Source: Gari tellinella (lineage: Eukaryota > Mollusca > Bivalvia > Cardiida > Psammobiidae). From it: DNA of 64,000 bases. The DNA lies in contig OV277869.1 of the NCBI GenBank assembly GCA_922989275.2, positions 23,012,189 through 23,076,188 of the forward strand. Reading direction: 5' to 3'. Both the position numbers and the translations under genes were made by a program. The notes below the pieces were generated by a model. That model searched no databases. It was not told the origin of the DNA and saw only the letters and a list, made by a program, of their open reading frames with translations. Of the stretch, positions 1-10,696 are shown one piece after another (position 1 is the first letter of the stretch; each line of letters opens with the position of its first letter).

Positions 1-42
1 AGCAACAACAACAACTATACCGTCTACTAGTCGGTATAGAAA

Positions 43-212
43 AACGATGGAAAATATCTAAAAATCTAAGATTCGGTGACGATTCTTGAGACTTTTTTTG
101 GACTGATCATATTTTTTTAATGTCAGAAGCCAAATAATGCCACAAATTTGCTTTTATTTGAGTATTTTATTTTATTTTGACAAGTACACCATCCGGTTGC
201 GAGTCCCTTTAA
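43..212. repeat. Dispersed repeat, copy 1 of 2
   Basis: This segment aligns, with many differences, to 2640-2804. Shared stretches include GATGGAAAATATC, an AAGATT block and GGTTGCGAGTC immediately before CTTTAA. The family is unknown. It is useful because in the second copy a core-1 hairpin begins exactly at the terminal TTAA, while here the sequence continues without a hairpin. Confidence 0.55.
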
Positions 213-314
213 GTGATTTGTCCTTATATTTTATGAGCTCATTATTATAACTTATAAGCCAATGCAATATTTTCAGACAATAGATGTTTATCAGTATTTG
301 GATTTCAAATTTGA

Positions 315-539
315 AAACAGCGCTTAACGCGGCGTCTGATCTGGGTAAAGCTGTTTTTTACTTGTCATGAAGTTGTTTCTGTCAAAATGTCCATTATGTA
401 ACTTTGAGAAAAACAGCAGACAACAATTTTAAGAAGACGATATTGCAGCAGTAAAAGCGTTTGACATAATTGTCCTGTTTATGGAACTGTGTCAAGGGTT
501 GTTGTAAAGAGGGAGTCATTGTTGGGAGGGAGCACTGTA
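315..539. mobile_element. MITE-K, right-hand part
   Basis: It ends GGGAGGGAGCACTGTA, matching the K-family terminal inverted repeat, and shares GTCAAAATGTCCATTATGT with the fuller copy at 9909-10239. The left part holds a core-2 remnant with GCGGCGTCTGATC. The left terminus is missing. Confidence 0.55.
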
Positions 540-552
540 GTTAACTTATTAA

Positions 553-798
553 CCCTTTACCCCATAGAAGCGACTTTTAGCGAAATCTGATTTATTCCTC
601 CGCTGAAGAAAATAGTTCCAATTTAATCAGTCATGAATATATATTATAGGGAAAATTTTCAATACATTCTAGTACAGGATAGTTTAAAGCAGGCTGAAAG
701 TAAAGCAGAATGCGCCTTAAGCGCATTCTGCTTTACTTTCAACCTGCTTTAAGTAGTAACCTATTTTCAATTCTAGAAATATGCTATCAGGTAAAGGG
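553..798 (-). mobile_element. MITE-A, intact, TTAA-flanked
   Basis: A 246-bp non-autonomous DNA transposon with TTAA on both sides (549-552, 799-802) and CCC...GGG ends. The centre is a core-1 palindrome around CCTTAAGCGC, whose arms read GCAGGCTGAAAGTAAAGCAG and its complement. TTAA targeting and CCC-type ends are what is known for piggyBac-like transposons, so a piggyBac origin is likely. It has no coding capacity. It shares its right TTAA with the next copy. Confidence 0.85.
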
Positions 799-802
799 TT
801 AA

Positions 803-1043
803 GCCTTTACTCCATAGGCTAGTTCTAGTATTGAAGATAGGAGGCCACTTAATGCAGATTGAAAGTAAAGCAGAATGTTCCCTTATGCACATTCTACATT
901 ACTTTGAACCTGCTTTAATTAAGCTACCATCTGCTTGAATTAAGAAAATATTTTTATGGTACATATTCATGTTGGAAATGTTTTTTCAGAGGAGGAATAA
1001 ATGAAATGCGTGAAAATGCATATCTATGGACTGGAGTAAATGG
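803..1043 (+). mobile_element. MITE-A, TTAA-flanked
   Basis: Second of three A copies in a row that share single TTAA sites (799-802 and 1044-1047). The arms are diverged (AATGCAGATTGAAAG) and the palindrome is imperfect, so this copy is older than its left neighbour. Confidence 0.8.
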
Positions 1044-1047
1044 TTAA

Positions 1048-1241
1048 CAAGCCCATTACCCCATAGCCCATTTCTAGTATTGAAGATAGGTGACCACATA
1101 AAGCAGGTTGAAAGGCCTAAAGGCACATTCTGCTTTACTTTCAGCCTGCTTTAAGCTTTTATGACTTTATAAATTGGAACTATTTTCTTAAGTGGAGGAA
1201 TTAATTAAAGGTATAAAAAGGTGTATTTAGGGAGGAATGGA
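1048..1241 (+). mobile_element. MITE-A, internally deleted
   Basis: Third member of the chain, between TTAA 1044-1047 and 1242-1245. Part of the left core arm is missing (GAAAGGCCTAAAGGC), as is most of the segment right of the core, giving 194 bp. Confidence 0.7.
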
Positions 1242-1484
1242 TTAATAAGCAGCAAGCCACATTATGAGTCCTCTATATGCTTCTATATTTATGACAACTG
1301 CACACAATGTGTTTCTGTATCATATAATTAACTTTATCAGTGAATTAAATTTTTTGCATTTTTGTTTGATATCCAAGTTTTGCCTGATTCAAAGGATGGT
1401 AGGCCTTGTTTTCCAAACCTTGTTTACAAACTGCGCCTATTGATGCATCTCTCTCTGAGGTGTAATGAATGAGAATGTAATTTA

Positions 1485-1654
1485 CAGGTCTCCAGATAAG
1501 GGGGAGTAAACTGAACAAAACCAACATTTTCTCACTTATTTTAGCACCAAATCCTATGGTGTTACTACTCATTAGAACCGTCTCGACACCATAGGGTTTA
1601 AAGCAAAATTAAAGATTTTAATTTTTGAAATACTCCCCTTATCTAGAGCCCCTG
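1485..1654. mobile_element. MITE-E between 31-bp direct repeats
   Basis: Ends are CAGGTCTCCAGATAAGGGGG and its near-complement TATCTAGAGCCCCTG. The interior palindrome around ACTCATTAGAA is shortened compared with other E copies. The element lies exactly between two identical 31-bp copies of flanking DNA (1454-1484 and 1657-1687), with two extra T at the right junction. See Findings. Confidence 0.8.
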
Positions 1655-1873
1655 TTTCTGAGGTGTAATGAATGAGAATGTAATTTATGTAGGCTTGTCA
1701 CGGCACACTCTTGTTGTGGTCATTCCTGTGGTCGGCCTGGACATGGCCCAGCATAATTTACCTGATAAGATTAGCCCCATTCTGATCATATGGTTATTCT
1801 CAGGGTGGATTACACTTGAATTATTCCAACAGAAAGTTCAATGAACTAGCATAGAGCAAAGATGTCTGCTTAA

Positions 1874-2133
1874 AATTTCCCTCAATAAATACACCTCTTT
1901 ACGCCTTCAATCTGTTCTTACATTGAAGAAAAACAGTTTCACTTAATTTATACCATCATGAATAATTATGTTTCAAATGAAATATTTTCTTTAACATGTA
2001 TCTAGCAGATGGTATCTTAAAGCAGACTGAAAGTAAGGCAGGATGTGTTCTAGGCACATTACTGCCTTACTTTCAACCTGCTTTAAGTGGTCATCTATTT
2101 TGAAAACTAGAAACGGGCTATGGGGCTAATGGG
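1874..2133 (-). mobile_element. MITE-A with matched arm variants
   Basis: TTAA 1870-1873 and 2134-2137. The right end GGGCTAATGGG is typical, the left end is decayed. Both palindrome arms carry the same change, GTAAGGCAG instead of GTAAAGCAG, which suggests arm-to-arm correction. Confidence 0.75.
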
Positions 2134-2209
2134 TTAAAATTTTCATCCGTAGCAATGCACCATGCTAGTCCTGTCATGCCCTCATAAGACACCGTACTGT
2201 TCACCGACG

Positions 2210-2350
2210 GTGTTTTACCCATTACCACATAAAATGCCCTTTAAAGCCCTTAATTTATTCCTCCACTGAAGAAATTAAATTCCAATTTTATATAGTCATG
2301 AATATGCACCTTAAAAACATGTTCAATATCCTAGTAGGCTAGTACATGGT
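2210..2350 (-). mobile_element. MITE-A left half only
   Basis: Starts near ACCCATTACCACATAAA and runs through the AATTTATTCCTCCACTGAAG segment, then stops before the core. The right half is missing. Confidence 0.6.
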
Positions 2351-2430
2351 AAATCCTAGTTTAAACGGATAAGAATTAGTTTAGGATAAGAAATTCTGTT
2401 TAAAAAATGCATTTGAATAAAAAAAAATAT

Positions 2431-2520
2431 TGAGCTCTGGTGGGAATCGAAACCAGGAGCCGGCATGCATGGACGGAATGCAAAATAGGGAAACCACTTA
2501 GACCTCTGTGATACCGAACC
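2431..2520 (-). repeat. tRNA-like SINE head (degenerate)
   Basis: On the - strand there is a B-box-like GGTTTCGATTCCC (2442-2454) and an A-box-like GGTCTAAGTGG (2494-2504), about 90 bp in all, followed by a T-run (2419-2427) that would end polymerase III transcription. The T-arm does not pair cleanly, so this is not offered as a functional tRNA gene. It is more likely a SINE head with a long-variable-arm ancestor. Confidence 0.4.
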
Positions 2521-2639
2521 ATTCTTATATCTGTGATCGATTTAAAGTATTTCAGTGTGTAGCGATGGAGAGTACATACAACTACATAATTGGCCTTGGG
2601 TTTTTGTCTGAGTCCGTAATCAATTTCTATAGTGTCTTT

Positions 2640-2870
2640 CGACGCTAGGGATAAAATGATGGAAAATATCAAAAAAATAAGATTTGAAGACTTTTCTAGA
2701 GGGTGTTATTAGACTGGCCATATTTTTCCAATGCCAGATGCACGATAATGCTACCATTTTCTTTTATTTTGGCAAATACAACATCTGGTTGCGAGTCGCT
2801 TTAAGGCAGACAGAAAGTAAAGCAGAATGCACCTTAAGGTGCATTCTGCTTTACTTTCAATCTGATTTAA
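2640..2870. repeat. Dispersed repeat copy 2 plus solo core-1 hairpin
   Basis: 2640-2804 aligns to 43-212. A 70-bp core-1 palindrome (2801-2870) starts and ends with TTAA, with a central CACCTTAAGGTG. None of the MITE-A outer sequence is present on either side. The right flank does not resume the copy-1 sequence clearly, so independent insertion of the hairpin is suggested but not shown. Confidence 0.6.
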
Positions 2871-3179
2871 ATGGATGAGGATGCACATAGTGGTCCTTAA
2901 AGACAGGTGACGGCTAATGCAGGGCAAATGTCAAGCAGAATGCTCCTATAGGAGTCTTTTACAAGTATGCCTTTTCTCATGTATAAATCTGCCACCTAGT
3001 ATGACACATACAACAAATTTATCGTCTTTTCAGTGATTGCTTGGCACAGATTTTAAGTACCATACAATATATGTACACAATGACATACAATACATATTTA
3101 TGACATTGTACTACTAGCAGAGGCTGCATGAGTATTTCTGCTAGACCTATATTAGCCCTAGTGCAGTGTTGGCACTTGG

Positions 3180-3429
3180 TACAGTGGAGAATCTGTTATT
3201 CTTTCCCAATAAACGCGTTTACGCTAAAACTATTATTTGCAGTGCAAACAGTTTGGAGCCAGATCAGACGCCAGGTAACCCGGCGTCTGATCAGGCTTCA
3301 AACTGTTTGCCACCAAGATAAACAAGAATTATCAGAATTGTCCCAAAGTTGTTCTTTTCTACGTTTTAGTGCTTTGCGTTTGCGTACGTTTGCGTTTAAA
3401 CGGGAAAGAATAACAGATTCTCCACTGTA
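3180..3429. mobile_element. MITE-L, intact, TA-flanked
   Basis: A 250-bp element bounded by TA, with ends TACAGTGGAGAATCTGTTAT and the exact complement at 3410-3429. TA target and CAGT-type ends fit Tc1/mariner or pogo relatives. The centre is a core-2 palindrome (GCAAACAGTTTGGAGCCAGA and complement around CCAGGTAACCCGG). Other copies are at 13160 and 24294. Confidence 0.85.
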
Positions 3430-3984
3430 TATATCCATCCTTTGCAAACAGTGCAGACCCAAATCAGAGGGCTCCTGAAGGAGGGAGAGTTCCCAGCAAG
3501 GAATGCAGATTCATGTTTTATAGATTCTATAAGAATCAGTGTGGATCCTGATCATAAGATATGGATCTGCAATGTTTGCAAAAGGTGTCAATTTAGAAGA
3601 CTGGTATACATGCTATTACTATTAGCAAGAGAAACGTTGACTCCGTGAATTCAAATTTAAGGTTCATTACTCACAGGAGGGATGTTGTAGGTAAAGAGTG
3701 ATTTGGTCAATGTTCAAAAGCATATTGATAGGGAAGCTTAGACGTGACAAACCTGTTTGAGATTTGAAGCAGAGTCTGAGGGTATAAAAGATTTTAGCTG
3801 AAGATCATTGAGTGAATGTATGGAGCACCTGATCACCTGTGGACTTGCTCTATTTAAATGTACATGTACATGGTTCACTAGTCATTTATTGATTAGTACA
3901 TGTATTTAGTTACCCTTTGAATGCTGACTTTATATACGGTAAGCTGCCATTTCTCATGATTTTTCCGAAATCTGCAGATTTATA

Positions 3985-4072
3985 TCCAAGCAGATGGTAG
4001 CTTAAAGCAGGCTGAAAGTAAAGCAGAATGCACATTAAGGCGCATTCTGCTTTACTTTCAACCAGCTTAAAA
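3985..4072. mobile_element. MITE-A core fragment
   Basis: AGCAGATGGTAGCTTAAAGC followed by a complete core-1 palindrome. Outer ends are absent. A small core-2 scrap (AACAGTGCAGACCC) lies at about 4210-4260. Confidence 0.6.
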
Positions 4073-4423
4073 AATAGAACTTTTGGAAATCTTAGGATAT
4101 TCCATGATCAACTTATGGCAGGGCCGCAGGCCTGTATATGAAGTTTACCATTTCCTGATGAATTGCTGGTTTACATTGACTAAGAGTTGGTCTGTTCCCC
4201 GAATATGACAAACAGTGCAGACCCTTCAGTAACTGTCTAATCTGGATCTACATTGTACATGTATTAAAATGTCATCCATAAAATTAAATGCTGTTAGTTA
4301 AGAAGGGTTAATATTTCTTGATGATTGCTAAAAAATTGATTTTCAAAATGTTGTGTGTAAGATTCAATTCAAGAATGCTAATTAATATAAAGTTACCTAC
4401 AGATTTTAAGTTCACTTAATTAA

Positions 4424-4690
4424 CCCTTTACTCCATAGCCTGTTTCTAGTTTTGAAGACTGGTGACCATGTATTTAAAAGCAAGCTTAAAGTGAAGCAGA
4501 ATGCGCCTGAAGGTGAATTCTGCTTTACTCTCAGTCTACTTTAAGCTATACCATCTGCTTGCTAGGGCATAGAAAATATTTCTTTTGGTACATGTACATG
4601 CTCATGACTGTATAAATTGGAACTACCAGTATTTTAATCAGTGGAGTAATGCATTAAATGGGTTAAAAGGCACTTCTGTGGGAAAAAGGG
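4424..4690 (+). mobile_element. MITE-A, TTAA-flanked
   Basis: TTAA 4420-4423 and 4691-4694. Left end CCCTTTACTCCATAGCCTG; right end GGAAAAAGGG. Arms are moderately diverged. A decayed TTAA-type core-2 element (CACTTACTGTGTTGG) starts directly at its right TTAA and fades near 4800. Confidence 0.75.
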
Positions 4691-4805
4691 TTAACACTTA
4701 CTGTGTTGGAAACAATTTGCAAACTGTGTAGACCCAGATCAGAGCGCTCCTTAAGGAGGTGTCCAATCTTGGTCTACATTGCTTTAGTTTTGAATATTTT
4801 TGGAA

Positions 4806-5042
4806 CCCATTACCCCATAGATTTTTTAATTCTGAAGACACATGACCACTTAAAGCAGGTTGAAAGTAATGCAGAATGTGCCTTAAGGCACATTCTGCTT
4901 TACTTTCAGCCTCATGCTTTAATTTAAGTTACTATCTACCAGGATATAGAAAATATTTCTTACGACATTATAAAATGGAACTGTTTTCTTCAGTGGAGCA
5001 ATAAATTAGAAGCGTAAAAACGCATATTTATGGGCTAATGGG
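4806..5042 (+). mobile_element. MITE-A, left target site mutated
   Basis: Ends CCCATTACCCCATAG and GGGCTAATGGG. The right flank is TTAA (5043-5046), the left flank now reads GGAA. Full core-1 palindrome around GCCTTAAGGC. Confidence 0.75.
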
Positions 5043-5423
5043 TTAAGAATAGATGTCAACTAGGCATTATTTAGAAAATGGAAGAGTCCACTTGATTTGA
5101 TTTTCGAAGTCTTCGAAAATCGGTATTAAAGACCAAGGATGTAGTATTAGGGGGATTCAATAGACTGGCTACAGTAGATGAATACAGCACATATTTCTGA
5201 CTGTTGGGTATTGTTCTAGTGGGTGAGTTAACAATCTCAGAAGATTTAAATCATAATACAACCTGACATAGTATGCATATCAGCATGACATAACTATAAA
5301 TCTAGATGTCACAGACTTTATTAATTGCTAATCCCTATATAAATGAGTTGTAAGTTAAATATTAAATTTGTATAATGTGTTGCCTCACATTAATGGGACT
5401 CTGAAAAAAATAGGAGGGTTGAA

Positions 5424-5498
5424 CCCATTACCCCATAGTCTGTTTCTAGTTTTGAAAATAAGTGACCACTTAAAGCAGGTTGAAAGTAAAGCAGAATG
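5424..5498 (+). mobile_element. MITE-A left end, broken in core
   Basis: Starts CCCATTACCCCATAGTCTG and stops in the first core arm at GCAGAATG. The remainder is absent, so it is a deletion derivative. Confidence 0.65.
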
Positions 5499-5834
5499 TA
5501 GTGGAGTAGTGGCTAAATACTATCAGCAGCTATGAGGGGAATCATTAGGCAGGGTTCACTCCCTTCTATACAGCATATATAAAGACTGCAATTTTCCAAG
5601 TTTGTTATGTTGTAAACATTTGGCTATAAAACTTGATAAGTGTTTAATTGGGTTGGTGTCATTTAACTGACAAATATTTGAGCTAGGGTCATAAATCATA
5701 GAATGGTCACCTGTCACAGATAACGATCAAATTTAATAGGTCACTGGTCAAACAGTTTGACCCTTCTTTTTAATTTAACCCCTGTTGAATGTGTAGTCAT
5801 GAGAAAAAATTGTCATGTTGTTAATTGAATTTAA

Positions 5835-6073
5835 CCCTTCACATATCGAGAATGATGCTTTTTGAAAACAGTGCAGACCCAGATCAGACAGCTCCTGAAG
5901 GAGATGTCTGATCTGGGTCTGCACTGCTTTTTGTAAGATCTTGATATGTCTGGCATACGTCTGTACTGTTTCCTTGGGAATTGTTTTATTACTTTTTCAG
6001 CCAATGTTATAGTTCAGTTGATACATGTTCATAGTGGACAGTGTTTTACACAGTATTATTTTGCTGTAGAAGG
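5835..6073. mobile_element. MITE-C, truncated at right
   Basis: Begins after TTAA (5831-5834) with CCCTTCACATATCGAG. It carries a core-2 palindrome at about 5867-5932 (ACAGTGCAGACCCAGATCAG and complement around CTCCTGAAGGAG), then GCCAATGTTATAGTTCAG. The right terminus is lost where MITE-E begins. Confidence 0.65.
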
Positions 6074-6266
6074 CAGGTCTAGATAAGGGGGTATTTCAAA
6101 ACATATAAGATCTTAATTTTTGCATTAAACCATAATGGTGTCACTACTCATTAGAATCACCTCTTGGAGAAGATTCAAATGAGTAATTACACCACAGGAT
6201 TCCACGATGAAATAAGTGAGAAAATGTTGGATTTATTTAGTTTACTCCCTCTTTTCTGAAGTCCTG
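6074..6266. mobile_element. MITE-E, diverged copy
   Basis: Ends CAGGTCTAGATAAGGGGG and TTCTGAAGTCCTG. The internal ACTCATTAGAAT palindrome is decayed. No convincing target duplication. Confidence 0.7.
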
Positions 6267-6392
6267 TATAATGGTAAAAAATACAGTAGAAACCATTTAA
6301 TCTTAAAAACGGCTGATTGCTTAATGTAGGATCTGAATTGTTTTTTAAGCCTGCATGAATTATGTCACTTGTCTTTAATGAATGCATCTTAA

Positions 6393-6627
6393 CCCATTCC
6401 CCCATAAATACGCATTTTTACGTCTTTAAATTATTCTTCCACTGAATAAAATAGTTCCAATTTATACAGCCAAGAATGTGTACCATAAGAAATATTCTAG
6501 CAGATGAAAGATTAAAACAGGCTAAAAGTAAAGCAGAATGTGCCTTAAGGCACATTCTGCTTTACTTTCAGCCTGCTTTAAGTGTTCAACTATCTTCAGT
6601 ACTAGAAACAGGCTATGGGGTAATGGG
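6393..6627 (-). mobile_element. MITE-A, TTAA-flanked
   Basis: TTAA 6389-6392 and 6628-6631, ends CCCATTCCCCCATAAATACG and GGGGTAATGGG, 235 bp. A right-hand A fragment (6632-6797: second core arm to the AACTATTGTCTTCAG segment) abuts it at the shared TTAA. Confidence 0.8.
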
Positions 6628-7249
6628 TTAAGGTGGATTTTGCTTTAATTTCAGCCTGCTTTAAGCTACCATCTGTAAGAATATAGAATACATGTACATG
6701 TTTATCATTTATAGTGCATATGCACTTCATGACTGTATAAATTGGAACTATTGTCTTCAGTTAGAGGACAAAATAAGAGGCATAGAGATCTACTTTCTAT
6801 TTGAGTTGTTTCTCAGTGTATACAAATAATTTGAATGTGTACTAAAGTGTAATAGTGCCGAAAGTTTGTTTTCATAGTTGTTAATCTTTAATTTAACAAT
6901 TGTGCAAACTGCTAAAAATAGGTACGGAAGACTGATTGTGACTTTGATAACGGGGATGTTTTGAGTGTGGGTGTTATGAGTAACAGCCGTCTAATTTTAT
7001 GGGTCAGAATTTGAAGTGATTTGAACTGATATACTGACCACACTGCCCCACCCACATTGAAACACAAGGGTACATAAACCACATAATATCATAGTCATAC
7101 TGTGGGGATCAATAGGGGCCATTAGCCCACACAATACCCAACATTCAGGGCTTGTAATTAACTTTCTCCCTCATTGCTTGTTTACAGAGTTTAATGCTTT
7201 TCCCTATATAGCCATCAGTGCATATCACCAATATCCAACTAATTTAGCA

Positions 7250-7444
7250 TAGTTTAACTTCCATATCTTAAACTCGATTAGGTCGAACATACCTGTATTT
7301 CAAAGTTCAAACGTAGCTTAGCCACATTTTAACTTTGAAATACGGGTATGTTTGACTTAACCCAGCATGAAATAATGCAATTCATGTGTCGACAAATCCG
7401 ATCATTTGAATTAAGCGAGTTCGAGGTATCGAGGTTCAACTGTA
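7250..7444. mobile_element. MITE-F, TA-flanked
   Basis: Terminal repeats TAGTTTAACTTCCATATC / GGTATCGAGGTTCAACTGTA, with a second inner palindrome of ATTTCAAAGTT and complement. CAGTCGAACTTCGATATCTCG-type ends with TA target are typical of pogo/Tigger-derived MITEs. Cleaner copies lie at 19058 and 50346. Confidence 0.75.
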
Positions 7445-7589
7445 CATGTATTGGGTTATATACAAACTAAAATTCCAGTTGATCATCTTTGCATAGTGGA
7501 CAAAAAACACGCTGCCGTGATCACTGGTGATTTTGTGTTAAAATAAACTGCTTTACTTTCATCTTACTTTAGAAAGTCACCTGTATTAA

Positions 7590-7823
7590 CCCATTATCGC
7601 ATTTAGGCTAATTTACAGTATTTCTAGTTTTGAAAATAGGTTACCATTTAAAGCAGTACGTGCTTTACTTTCAGCCTTGTATAAGCTACATGTACCACAG
7701 GCTAGAATATAAAAAAAATAATCTCTTATGGTACATGCTCTTGACTATATACAAATTGGAACTATTTTCTTCAGTGCAGGAATTAATAAGATGCGTTAAA
7801 AGGCGTATTTATTGGGTAATGGG
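7590..7823 (+). mobile_element. MITE-A, core partly deleted
   Basis: TTAA 7586-7589 and 7824-7827. The core is shortened to TTAAAGCAGTACGTGCTTTA. Outer arms are well kept. A second-arm core fragment precedes it at 7547-7572. Confidence 0.75.
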
Positions 7824-7928
7824 TTAACCCATTCAGTGTTACTTTTGAGTGTATTTATCAGGACTGGTCTGGGTTGAGGTATCCTATTGATGTTAGGTCG
7901 AGGAATATGTACAGGTTTCTTAAGTTAA

Positions 7929-8164
7929 CCCTTTACCCCATAGCCAGCTTCTTGTTTTAAAGACAGGTGACCACTTCAAGCAGGTTGAAAGTAAAGCAGA
8001 ATCATTCTGCTTTACTTTCAGCCTACTTTAAGCTACTATCTGCTCATCTGCTAAGATATAGAAAATATTTCTTATGATACATATTCTTGACTATAAATAG
8101 GAACTATTTACTTCAATGGAGGAATAATTCAGAAGCGTAAAAAGGTGTTTTATGGGGTAATGGG
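7929..8164 (+). mobile_element. MITE-A, near intact
   Basis: Left TTAA 7925-7928; right flank is TTTA. The core centre is shortened to AATCATT. Ends CCCTTTACCCCATAGCC and GGGGTAATGGG. Confidence 0.75.
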
Positions 8165-8286
8165 TTTACCCATTCTTCTTTCTAATTGCTGAATCGTTCA
8201 AATGGACTATTTAACTTTTTGAAAAATGAACAGTTTATGTTGTTTTAAAGACTGTTTTTTTCAAAATTATTTGAGAAAAATTAAAG

Positions 8287-8356
8287 TAAAACAAACTGAA
8301 GACCCTGATCAGAGGGCTCCTTAAGGAACCCTCTCATCAGGGTCTCCAATATTGCA
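8287..8356. repeat. Core-2 hairpin
   Basis: Palindrome of about 70 bp (ACCCTGATCAGAGGGCTCC and complement) inside a decayed TTAA-type element that seems to start near 8165. From 8357 to 9136 I see only AT-rich intron and a weak core-2 remnant near 9065-9115. Confidence 0.6.
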
Positions 8357-9136
8357 AATTAAGTTTACTGTGTGTAAATTACATGCAGGTTATATTGGTT
8401 TAGAGGAGGTTTCTGCTTTCATTTCGGACAGCTATAAACAACCACCGGTCTGTAACATTTAAAAGTGAGAGCTAACTGTATATGCTTGAAAAGGTTAAAT
8501 TAGAACGAGTTTGAATTTAATGGGGGCTACAGTTCTAATATATTTTATATATTTAATATTGCTATTTTTTAGTACAATTTACATAATAACTCTTATGAGC
8601 TGAGCGACCCACACTCTTATTTAGCTCTAATTATTGGGGTCAACAATATTTATTGTTTCCTATGGAATCATACCCTGTATTTAAAATAGTCAGAGGCATT
8701 TTAAAGTCACTGATTTGGAAAAACATTGTGGTTATTTTAATGTGACTCATTTTGTTACGGCCTTGACATTTTGATTGGTTGCGCAATATTTATACATGGC
8801 AGTAATATATATGGGTAATCTTTCTCACCTTGTCATTCATGCACCAGTAGTCAAAGTTCTATTAAAACCTGTTAACCCTTCTCAACATCAAGCCATACTT
8901 TTGTCTGCCTTACAATTTAAATTTTGTAAAAAAAATTAAATTTAAAAAAGAAACTTTATCCTTTTTTCGATCCTGAACATTCCTTTATGGATGTCCTGTA
9001 CATGACCTATTTCATTGACAGACACAGGAAAGAATTTATTCTCATGTTAGTCTGACAGATCCTGGTATACAAAAACAGTGTAGACCTTGGTCTCATCAGA
9101 GTCTAGTCTGTTTTCTAACAGCATCAATATAATATG

Positions 9137-9328
9137 CAGGGCTCCAGATAAAGGGAGTATTTCAAAAACTAAAATCTTTATTTCTGCTTTAAACCCTATG
9201 GTGTCACTATTCATTAGAATTGTCTCGAAGAGACAATTCTAATGAGTAGTAACACCATAGGGTTTGGTTTGAAATGAGTGAGAAAATGTTGTTTTTGTTC
9301 AGTTTTCTCCCCCTTATCTGGAGCCCTG
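9137..9328. mobile_element. MITE-E, intact
   Basis: 192 bp with ends CAGGGCTCCAGATAAAGGGA and TTATCTGGAGCCCTG. The centre is a long palindrome ACTATTCATTAGAATTGTCT and complement. Flanks AATATG / TATATG differ by one base, so a 5-6-bp target duplication is possible. Confidence 0.85.
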
Positions 9329-9908
9329 TATATGCTTTTAGCAGGAGAAAGATGGATAATTTATAACTTGTTACAACAAAGAACTCTTCCTTTCAGAGCT
9401 TTCTTCTTTACTTTCATTTTGCATTGAGCAGCCTCCTGTCTACATGATGTAAGACTCTTGTAACACTGCAAACAGTCTGGTTTTGAAAAATGGTAAATAT
9501 GACACAACTGTACCTCATATTATTGATGTATTAAGCCGAAGACTGTTTTAAAGAACATGAAAGTAAACAAACAGATGACTAAAGAAGATGAAAGTAAAGT
9601 AGAAAGCTCCAAAAGAAAGGTCGAGTCTGGGGATTCTTGTAATTTACAAAGCGGGCAACCAAATCACTTTGCCAAGTGGAAGCTGCTCTGTTGGTAAAAG
9701 TTAACCCATGCCTCTAAAACTTCTGTTTATGTTATGTCTTTTTCCTACATCGTTGGCTGTGGAGGACAGGATTAACCCTTCTCGAGATAATTTTGTAAAT
9801 AGTTAAAGGTGTTGATTTAAAACGCAAATCTATTGAGTATGGTAATTGGTTAATATATGAATACATGTACCGTTTGCATACGACATTCTATTACACAAAC
9901 TATAATAA

Positions 9909-10239
9909 TACAGTGCTCCCTCTCTTTGTACAACAACACCCAATGGGGGACAAAAATTGTGTGTGTTGTTTGGAGGGAGTTGTTAGGGGGAAGGAAATTT
10001 GCTTTAAGCGGCGTCTGATGTGGATTCAAGCTGTTTGTAACTCATCATTATGAGTCTGTCAAAATGTCCATTATGTGATTTTAAGAAAAACATCAAACAA
10101 CAATTTTAAGCAGAAGATATATTGCAGTCGTGAAAAGGTTGGACATAATTGTCTTGTTTGGGGAACAGCGGCAAGCATTGTTGTTCGATAGGAATCGTTG
10201 TTTGGAGGGCAGTTGTAGGGAGGGAGAAGGGTTAGTGTA
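9909..10239. mobile_element. MITE-K, TA-flanked
   Basis: Starts TACAGTGCTCCCTCTC and ends near GGGAGGGAGAAGGGTTAGTGTA. Between the ends are GTTGTTTGGAGGGAGTTGTT repeats in inverted order and a D-type remnant (GCGGCGTCTGATGTGGATTC). CAGTGCTCCCTCCCT ends and TA target suggest Tc1/mariner ancestry. Confidence 0.65.
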
Positions 10240-10251
10240 ACCATGGTTTAA

Positions 10252-10464
10252 CCCATTGCATGCTGGGTGATATTTGGCGGCCATTTTTAAATGTTGTCTG
10301 CAGCGGGTATAACTTAAATATTTGCAAAAGATTGTAGCAGTTTCTGATAGAATATTGACTTAGCTGCAAACAGTTTTGATCAGGCCCCACAATGTGGGGC
10401 CTGATCTGAGATCAAGACTGTTTGCCTTGAGGTACACCTAAAAGTGTATCCCGCATGAAATGGG
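10252..10464. mobile_element. MITE-D variant, TTAA-flanked
   Basis: TTAA 10248-10251 and 10465-10468, ends CCCATTGCATGCTGGG / CCCGCATGAAATGGG. Core-2 type palindrome: GCAAACAGTTTTGATCAGGC and complement around CCCCACAATGTGGGG. Confidence 0.8.
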
Positions 10465-10696
10465 TTAATGCCAGTGAGTCTGGTGTTGAAATGGTACATG
10501 ATTGCTAATGCTAATGCCTTGATGTGAATTAGCCACCAGGTATGTCCAATACTTTAATTGGTTCAATCTGGAGCCAGAGCTTGAGAAATGATAGAAATGT
10601 TCTGTTTTCACGGAGGTTTTAATTGAGGCATGTACAACTGTTTAGATAAGCAACAAATTGAAGCATGTGTTTTTAGCTCTTACCAGAGTTGAACTC

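Noticed and set aside
2431..2520. Genuine tRNA gene on the - strand
   Set aside because: The boxes are present but acceptor and T-arm pairing fails, so it is listed as a SINE-like remnant.
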